From Streptomyces sp. Mut1 (GTDB taxonomy: Bacteria; Actinomycetota; Actinomycetes; Streptomycetales; Streptomycetaceae), in assembly GCF_030719295.1 (NCBI RefSeq), contig NZ_CP120997.1:6458001-6522000 (forward strand): a stretch of DNA of 64,000 nucleotides. Direction: 5' to 3'. The notes under the pieces are model-generated. The model had not been told where the DNA came from, ran no database searches, and was given only the letters and a program-made list of their open reading frames with translations. Positions 59,375-64,000 of this stretch are shown in pieces (the first letter of the stretch is position 1; every line of letters starts with the position of its first letter). The position numbers were made by a program, and so were the translations under genes.

Positions 59375-60147
59375 CCGCCCCCGGCGTGACCGCAATCGCC
59401 CCGCGCCCCGCCATCCGCACCCGCGGACTGGTCCGCCGCTTCGGCGACCGCGACATCCTCAAGGGGCTCGATCTCACCGTCGCACCCGGCGAGTTCACCG
59501 CGCTGCTCGGCCGCAGCGGCTCGGGCAAGTCCACCCTGCTGCGGGCCGTCGCCCGCCTCGACCACACCGTCGAGGGCTCCGGCGAACTCACCGTCCCCGA
59601 CCGGGTGTCCCTCTCCTTCCAGGACTCCCGGCTGCTGCCCTGGCTCCGGCTGATCGACAACGTCACCCTCGGCCTCCGCGGACCCGCCACCCGCGAACGC
59701 GGCCTCACCGCCCTCGCCGAGGTCGGCCTGGGGGGCCGCGACCGCTCCTGGCCGCACGAGCTGTCCGGCGGCGAACAGCAGCGCGCCGCCCTCGCCCGCG
59801 CCCTGGTCCGGGAACCCGAACTCCTCCTGGCCGACGAGCCGTTCGGCGCACTGGACGCGCTGACCCGGATCAAGATGCACGACCTGCTGCGCGAACTCTA
59901 CGAACGCCACCGCCCCGCGGTGCTCCTGGTCACCCACGACGTCGACGAGGCCGTCGAACTCGCTGACCGGGTCCTGGTCCTGGAGGACGGCCGGATCTCC
60001 GTCGACCTCACCATCGACCTGCCGACCCCGCGCTCCCGCCGCGAACCCCGGTTCCAGGAGTACCGCGACACCCTGCTCACCGCGCTCGGGGTCGCCCAGC
60101 CCCCGGCCCGTACCGAAGCGAAGGACTCCCATGCCCCGCACGCCTGA
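59350..60147 (+). CDS. ABC transporter ATP-binding protein (SsuB-like)
   Basis: 265 residues from ATG 59350. Walker A GRSGSGKSTLL near residue 55, Q-loop SLSFQDSRLLPW, signature LSGGEQQRAALARAL, Walker B LLLADEPFGALDA and H-loop VTHDVDEAV are all intact. The order and the F-Q-D-S-R-L-L-P-W segment match the SsuB/TauB/nitrate class. It powers uptake through the permease just upstream. It overlaps the monooxygenase start by 17 bases. Confidence 0.95.
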   Translation: MATHPGGLTAPGVTAIAPRPAIRTRGLVRRFGDRDILKGLDLTVAPGEFTALLGRSGSGKSTLLRAVARLDHTVEGSGELTVPDRVSLSFQDSRLLPWLRLIDNVTLGLRGPATRERGLTALAEVGLGGRDRSWPHELSGGEQQRAALARALVREPELLLADEPFGALDALTRIKMHDLLRELYERHRPAVLLVTHDVDEAVELADRVLVLEDGRISVDLTIDLPTPRSRREPRFQEYRDTLLTALGVAQPPARTEAKDSHAPHA

Positions 60148-61516
60148 CCGCAAGCAGCTCCACCTCAACGCCTTCCTCATGTCCACCGGCCACCACGAGG
60201 CGTCCTGGCGGCTGCCCGAGAGCCCGGCCGGGGCCAACTCCGACATCGAGCACTACAAGAACCTCGCCAGGATCGCCGAACGCGGCAGGCTGGACTCCCT
60301 GTTCCTCGCCGACAGCCCCGTCCTGATGGGCGACCCCGGACGCCGGCCCGCCGCCAAACTGGAACCCACCGTCCTGCTCACCGCGCTGGCCGGCGCCACC
60401 CGCCACATCGGCCTCATCGCCACCGCCTCGACCAGCTACAACGAGCCCTACAACCTGGCCCGCAGGTTCGCCTCGCTGGACCACGTCTCGGGCGGCCGGG
60501 CCGGCTGGAACATCGTCACCACCGCCGGCGCCGACGCGGCCCGCAACTTCGGCCTGGACGACACCCCGCTGCACCGCGACCGCTACCGGCGCGCCGGCGA
60601 GTTCGTGGAGGTGTCCACCAAACTCTGGGACAGCTGGGCCGACGACGCGGTGATCGCCGACAAGGACCGCGGCGTGCACGCCCTGGCCGAGCGGGTGCGG
60701 CAGATCGGGCACCGCGGCGAGTTCTTCCGGGTCGACGGCCCGCTGAACGTCCAACGCCCCCCGCAGGGCTACCCGTTGCTCGTACAGGCCGGGTCCAGCG
60801 AGGACGGCAAGGACTTCGCCGCCCGGTACGCGGAGGCCGTGTTCACCGCCCAGCAGACGCTGGAGGAGGGCACCGCGTTCTACAAGGACGTCAAGGAGCG
60901 CGCCCGAGCCATCGGCCGCGACCCGGACGGCATCAAGATCCTTCCCGGCATCGTGCCCGTCATCGGCGAAACCGAGGCCGAGGCGCTGGCGCTCGACGCC
61001 GAACTGGAGAACCTCATCGTCCCCGAGTACGCCAAGCGGCAGCTCGCCAAGCGGCTGAAGATCGCCCCCGAGGACCTCGACCTGGACGCGGAACTCCCCG
61101 AGGACATCCCCACCGAGGACGAGATCGAGGGAGCCAAGAGCCGCTACACGCTCATCGTGGAGCTGGCCAGGCGCGAGAAGCTGACCGTACGGCAGCTGAT
61201 CGGCCGGCTCGGCGGCGGACGCGGCCACCGCACCTTCGCCGGAACCGCCGAACAGGTCGCCGACACGATCGACCACTGGTACGACAGCGGGGCCGCCGAC
61301 GGCTTCAACATCATGCCCGCCGTCCTCCCCTCCGGCCTGGAGGTCTTCGTGGACCGGGTGGTGCCGATCCTCCAGGAGCGCGGCCTGTTCCGCACCGAGT
61401 ACACCGCGAGCACCCTGCGCGGGCACTACGGGCTGCCCCGCCCGGCCAACCGCCTCTTCGACGAGGTCGACCTCGGCGCGGGCCACTTCGGCATCGGTCT
61501 GGCGGAGGCCCGGTGA
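60131..61516 (+). CDS. FMN-dependent monooxygenase (NtaA/SnaA/DszA family)
   Basis: 461 residues. A luciferase-like TIM barrel of the long NtaA/DmoA/DszA class: LHLNAFLMSTGHHEASWR, ADSPVLMG, LTALAGATRHIGLIATASTSYNEPYNLARRFASLDH, GRAGWNIVTT, PLLVQAGSSEDGKDFAARYAEAVF. These enzymes use FMNH2 and oxygen to split C-S or C-N bonds (dimethyl sulfide, dibenzothiophene sulfone, nitrilotriacetate, alkyl thioethers). With the flavin reductase and SsuABC-like importer, sulfur acquisition from an organic compound is the likely role. An insertion rich in Asp/Glu (EDLDLDAELPEDIPTEDE) lies near residue 315. Confidence 0.92.
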   Translation: MPRTPDRKQLHLNAFLMSTGHHEASWRLPESPAGANSDIEHYKNLARIAERGRLDSLFLADSPVLMGDPGRRPAAKLEPTVLLTALAGATRHIGLIATASTSYNEPYNLARRFASLDHVSGGRAGWNIVTTAGADAARNFGLDDTPLHRDRYRRAGEFVEVSTKLWDSWADDAVIADKDRGVHALAERVRQIGHRGEFFRVDGPLNVQRPPQGYPLLVQAGSSEDGKDFAARYAEAVFTAQQTLEEGTAFYKDVKERARAIGRDPDGIKILPGIVPVIGETEAEALALDAELENLIVPEYAKRQLAKRLKIAPEDLDLDAELPEDIPTEDEIEGAKSRYTLIVELARREKLTVRQLIGRLGGGRGHRTFAGTAEQVADTIDHWYDSGAADGFNIMPAVLPSGLEVFVDRVVPILQERGLFRTEYTASTLRGHYGLPRPANRLFDEVDLGAGHFGIGLAEAR

Positions 61517-64000
61517 CGGACTGTCCGCATCCGGGGACCGGTACGGGTACGGTCCGGCAGCCGCCGCCCGGCTGGGCGCGGCGGCTGCTGGGCTACTGCC
61601 TGCGGCACCGCACCGATCTCCTCATGGCCTTCGGCGCCGCGGTGACCGCCGCCGTCGCCACCGCCACCCTGCCCCTCGTGCTGCGGCACGTGGTGGACGG
61701 GGTGGCGGCCGGCACCACCGCCTCGCTCGCCCCCTGGACCGGACTGCTCGCCGCACTCGGCGCGCTCCGCTTCGGCGCGAGCTTCACCCGCCGCTACCGC
61801 TCGGGCCGGCTCTCCCTGGGAGTCCAGTACGACCTGCGCAACGACGCCTTCGCCGCGCTGCTCAGGCTCGGCGGCGCCCAGCAGGACGATCTGCGCACCG
61901 GGCAGGTGGTGAGCCGGTCCATCTCCGACATCACCCTCATCCAGACCCTGCTGCAATTCCTGCCCAACCTCACCGGCAACGCGCTGATGTTCCTGTTCTC
62001 GCTGGTCTTCATGGCGGTCCTCTCCCCGCTGCTGACCGTCGTGGCGCTGGTCGTCGGCCCGCTGCTCTGGCTGATCGCCCTGCGCAGCCGCCGCGACCTG
62101 TTCCCCGCCAACTGGCACGCCCAGCAGGAGGCCGCCGAGGTCGCGTCCACCGTCGAGGCGACCGTCACCGGCGTCCGCGTGGTGAAGGGCTTCGGCCAGG
62201 AACAGCGCGAACTCACCGGCCTCGAAGCGCGCGCCCGCCACCTGTTCGCCTCCCGGCTGCGCGTCGTCCGCTTCACCAGCCGCTACAACCCCGCGCTCCA
62301 GGCGGTCCCCGCGCTCGGCCAGGTCGCCGTCCTCGCGCTCGGCGGCTGGATGGCCCTGCACGGCCGGATCTCGCTCGGCACCTTCCTCGCCTTCACCACC
62401 TACCTGGGCTCCTTCGTCACCCCGGTACGCCAGGTCGCCACCCTGCTCACCGTCTGGCAGCAGGCACGGGCGGGCGCCGAACGCGTCCTGGAGGTCGTGG
62501 ACGAGGCCCCCGTGATCACGGACGCGCCCGGCGCCCGCGAACTGCCCGACGAGCCCCCGGCCGTCTCCTGGGACGACGTCACCTTCGGGTACGGCGACGG
62601 CGCCCCGCTCCTGGACGGCTTCACCCTCTACATCCGCCCCGGCGAGACCGTCGCCCTGATCGGCCCGGCCGGCTCCGGCAAGTCCACCGCCGCCGCCCTG
62701 CTGCCCCGCTTCTACGACGTACCCTCCGGCGTCGTACGGGTCGGCGGCAGCGACGTCCGCGACCTCACCCTCGACTCGCTGCGCTCCCGGATCGGCTACG
62801 TCTTCGAGGAGAGCCTCCTGCTCTCCGACACCGTGCGCGCCAACATCGCGTACGGAATGCCCGACGCCACCGACGCACAGGTGCGCGCGGCGGCCCGGAT
62901 CGCCCGCGCCGACGAATTCATCGAACGGCTGCCCGAGGGCTACGACACCGTCGTCGGCGAACAGGGCCTCACCCTCTCCGGCGGCCAGCGCCAGCGCATG
63001 GCACTCGCCCGCGCCCTGATCGGCGACCCGGCCGTGCTCGTCCTGGACGACGCCACCTCGGCCATCGACGCCCGGGTCGAGGCCGAGATCCACCACCGGC
63101 TCCGCGAGGACGACCGCCGCCGCACCACGCTGATCGTGGCGCACCGACGCTCCACGCTGGAACTCGCCGACCGCGTCGCGATCCTCGACGGCGGCCGCGT
63201 CACGGACACCGGTACACCGGACGAACTGCGCGGCAGATCCGCCCTGTTCCGAGCACTCCTCGCCACCGAGGACACCCCGGGCGACACTCCCGCGCCCGCC
63301 CCCGGCACGGCCCCGGGCTGCCCCACCCCGCACCTGTGGCTGCGCCCCGACGGCGACGACGACGAACAGCTGGAGGGCACCGCGGTCCGCGCCGCCCAGG
63401 CACTCGCCGAGGCCGCGGCCACCTCCGGGCCCGGACGCGCGGGACCCGGCGGCGGGGTGCTCGGCTCGGCCCCGCCCAGCCCCGAACTCCTCGAAGGACT
63501 CGCCCGGCTCCCGCTGCCCGCCGCCGACCCGAAGGTGCCCACCGAACAGGCCGTCGCCGCCGACACGCACTTCGGGCTCGGCGCCCTGCTGCGGCCCCTC
63601 CGGCTGCCGCTCCTGCTCGGCCTGCTGCTCGTCGCGCTCGACGCCGGAGCCCAGATCGCGGTGCCGGTGCTCGTGCGGCACGGCGTGGACCGGGGCGTCG
63701 CCCACCACGCCGGGCACGTCCTGTTCGCCGCGGCGGCGGTCGCCGGCCTGGTGGTGGCCGCGAACTGGCTGACCGGCGTCGCCCAGGTGCGGACCACCGG
63801 GCGCACCGGCGAGCGCCTCCTCTACACCTTGCGCGTGAAAACCTTCGCCCAGCTCCAGCGCCTCGGCCTCGACTACTACGAGCGCGAACTCGGCGGCCGG
63901 ATCATGACCCGGATGACCACCGATGTCGACGCCCTGTCGAACTTCCTCCAGACCGGCCTGATCACCGCCGTGGTCAGCCTGCTCACGGTCCTCGGCGTCC
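61513..64000 (+). CDS. Fused ABC exporter (TMD-NBD-TMD...), 3' end beyond window
   Basis: GTG 61513 overlaps the monooxygenase stop by four bases; the frame then stays open for at least 829 codons. The first half is a complete type IV exporter unit: six membrane helices, then an NBD with Walker A GPAGSGKST, signature LSGGQRQRMALARAL and Walker B VLVLDDATSAID. Two substitutions mark a degenerate site: the Q-loop Gln is Glu (YVFEES) and the catalytic Glu is Asp (LDDATS). After an Ala/Pro-rich linker a second membrane domain starts, so this is a double-size exporter as in many actinobacteria. The substrate is unknown; it may export a product of the operon or be only transcriptionally linked. Confidence 0.9.
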   Translation, partial: MTDCPHPGTGTGTVRQPPPGWARRLLGYCLRHRTDLLMAFGAAVTAAVATATLPLVLRHVVDGVAAGTTASLAPWTGLLAALGALRFGASFTRRYRSGRLSLGVQYDLRNDAFAALLRLGGAQQDDLRTGQVVSRSISDITLIQTLLQFLPNLTGNALMFLFSLVFMAVLSPLLTVVALVVGPLLWLIALRSRRDLFPANWHAQQEAAEVASTVEATVTGVRVVKGFGQEQRELTGLEARARHLFASRLRVVRFTSRYNPALQAVPALGQVAVLALGGWMALHGRISLGTFLAFTTYLGSFVTPVRQVATLLTVWQQARAGAERVLEVVDEAPVITDAPGARELPDEPPAVSWDDVTFGYGDGAPLLDGFTLYIRPGETVALIGPAGSGKSTAAALLPRFYDVPSGVVRVGGSDVRDLTLDSLRSRIGYVFEESLLLSDTVRANIAYGMPDATDAQVRAAARIARADEFIERLPEGYDTVVGEQGLTLSGGQRQRMALARALIGDPAVLVLDDATSAIDARVEAEIHHRLREDDRRRTTLIVAHRRSTLELADRVAILDGGRVTDTGTPDELRGRSALFRALLATEDTPGDTPAPAPGTAPGCPTPHLWLRPDGDDDEQLEGTAVRAAQALAEAAATSGPGRAGPGGGVLGSAPPSPELLEGLARLPLPAADPKVPTEQAVAADTHFGLGALLRPLRLPLLLGLLLVALDAGAQIAVPVLVRHGVDRGVAHHAGHVLFAAAAVAGLVVAANWLTGVAQVRTTGRTGERLLYTLRVKTFAQLQRLGLDYYERELGGRIMTRMTTDVDALSNFLQTGLITAVVSLLTVLGV

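Overview
The window is very GC-rich actinobacterial chromosome and almost certainly comes from a Streptomyces. The signs are dense GC-biased codon use, frequent GTG/TTG starts, several apparently leaderless genes, a DUF2637/SpdB-type membrane protein, an RNase Sa homologue, paired secreted hydrolases, a PucR-controlled xanthine dehydrogenase locus and a ureABCFGD operon. I saw no rRNA, tRNA, CRISPR array, insertion sequence, prophage or conjugative module. It reads as chromosome-arm or core-flank catabolic DNA. The first and last genes run off the ends.

Layout. 0-1 kb: 3' end of a secreted SGNH hydrolase with VCBS repeats. 1.1-7.1 kb: a 4-hydroxyproline catabolic cluster (three-part D-hydroxyproline dehydrogenase, DapA-family deaminase, proline racemase-family epimerase, GntR regulator). 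7.5-9.9 kb: a secreted M9 collagenase. The 9-bp palindrome ATGTGACAT (or one mismatch) lies upstream of the first catabolic gene, the regulator and the collagenase, suggesting a collagen-to-hydroxyproline regulon. 9.9-10.8 kb: RNase Sa and its barstar-type inhibitor. 10.9-13.7 kb: a TetR regulator divergent from a membrane Ser/Thr kinase, with TTCCGGAA palindromes between them. 13.8-19.4 kb: HATPase (with a TTA codon), DUF2637 protein, cysteine desulfhydrase-like PLP enzyme, FhuF-like reductase with an iron box, a second GntR regulator, and a helical-repeat protein. 19.4-28.2 kb: PucR regulator, three-subunit xanthine dehydrogenase, purine permease and XdhC. 28.3-32.1 kb: a large subtilisin. 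32.3-36.8 kb: urease operon.

36.8-39.2 kb: an MFS exporter with a short uORF leader, and a nucleotidyltransferase-like protein. 39.3-47.9 kb: a seven-gene minus-strand operon (MFS, FGGY kinase, GlpD, AGPS-like FAD oxidase, GlpP antiterminator, ABM protein, Zn-alcohol dehydrogenase). Its leader holds a consensus promoter and then a U-tract terminator, which is what a GlpP antitermination circuit requires. 48.1-49.7 kb: multimodular cell-wall hydrolase. 50.0-52.5 kb: a compact ACP/ketosynthase/hydrolase cassette. 52.5-54.9 kb: secreted ExeM/NucH-type nuclease. 55.0-61.5 kb: a ROK regulator and a flavin reductase/ABC importer/FMN monooxygenase operon resembling organosulfur scavenging. Each is preceded by a short, apparently leaderless, cysteine-containing leader ORF. 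61.5 kb to the end: a fused double ABC exporter with a degenerate first ATP site.

The points most worth following are the GlpP leader/terminator pair, the shared palindrome joining collagenase to hydroxyproline catabolism, and the cysteine-codon leader peptides at the sulfur locus.
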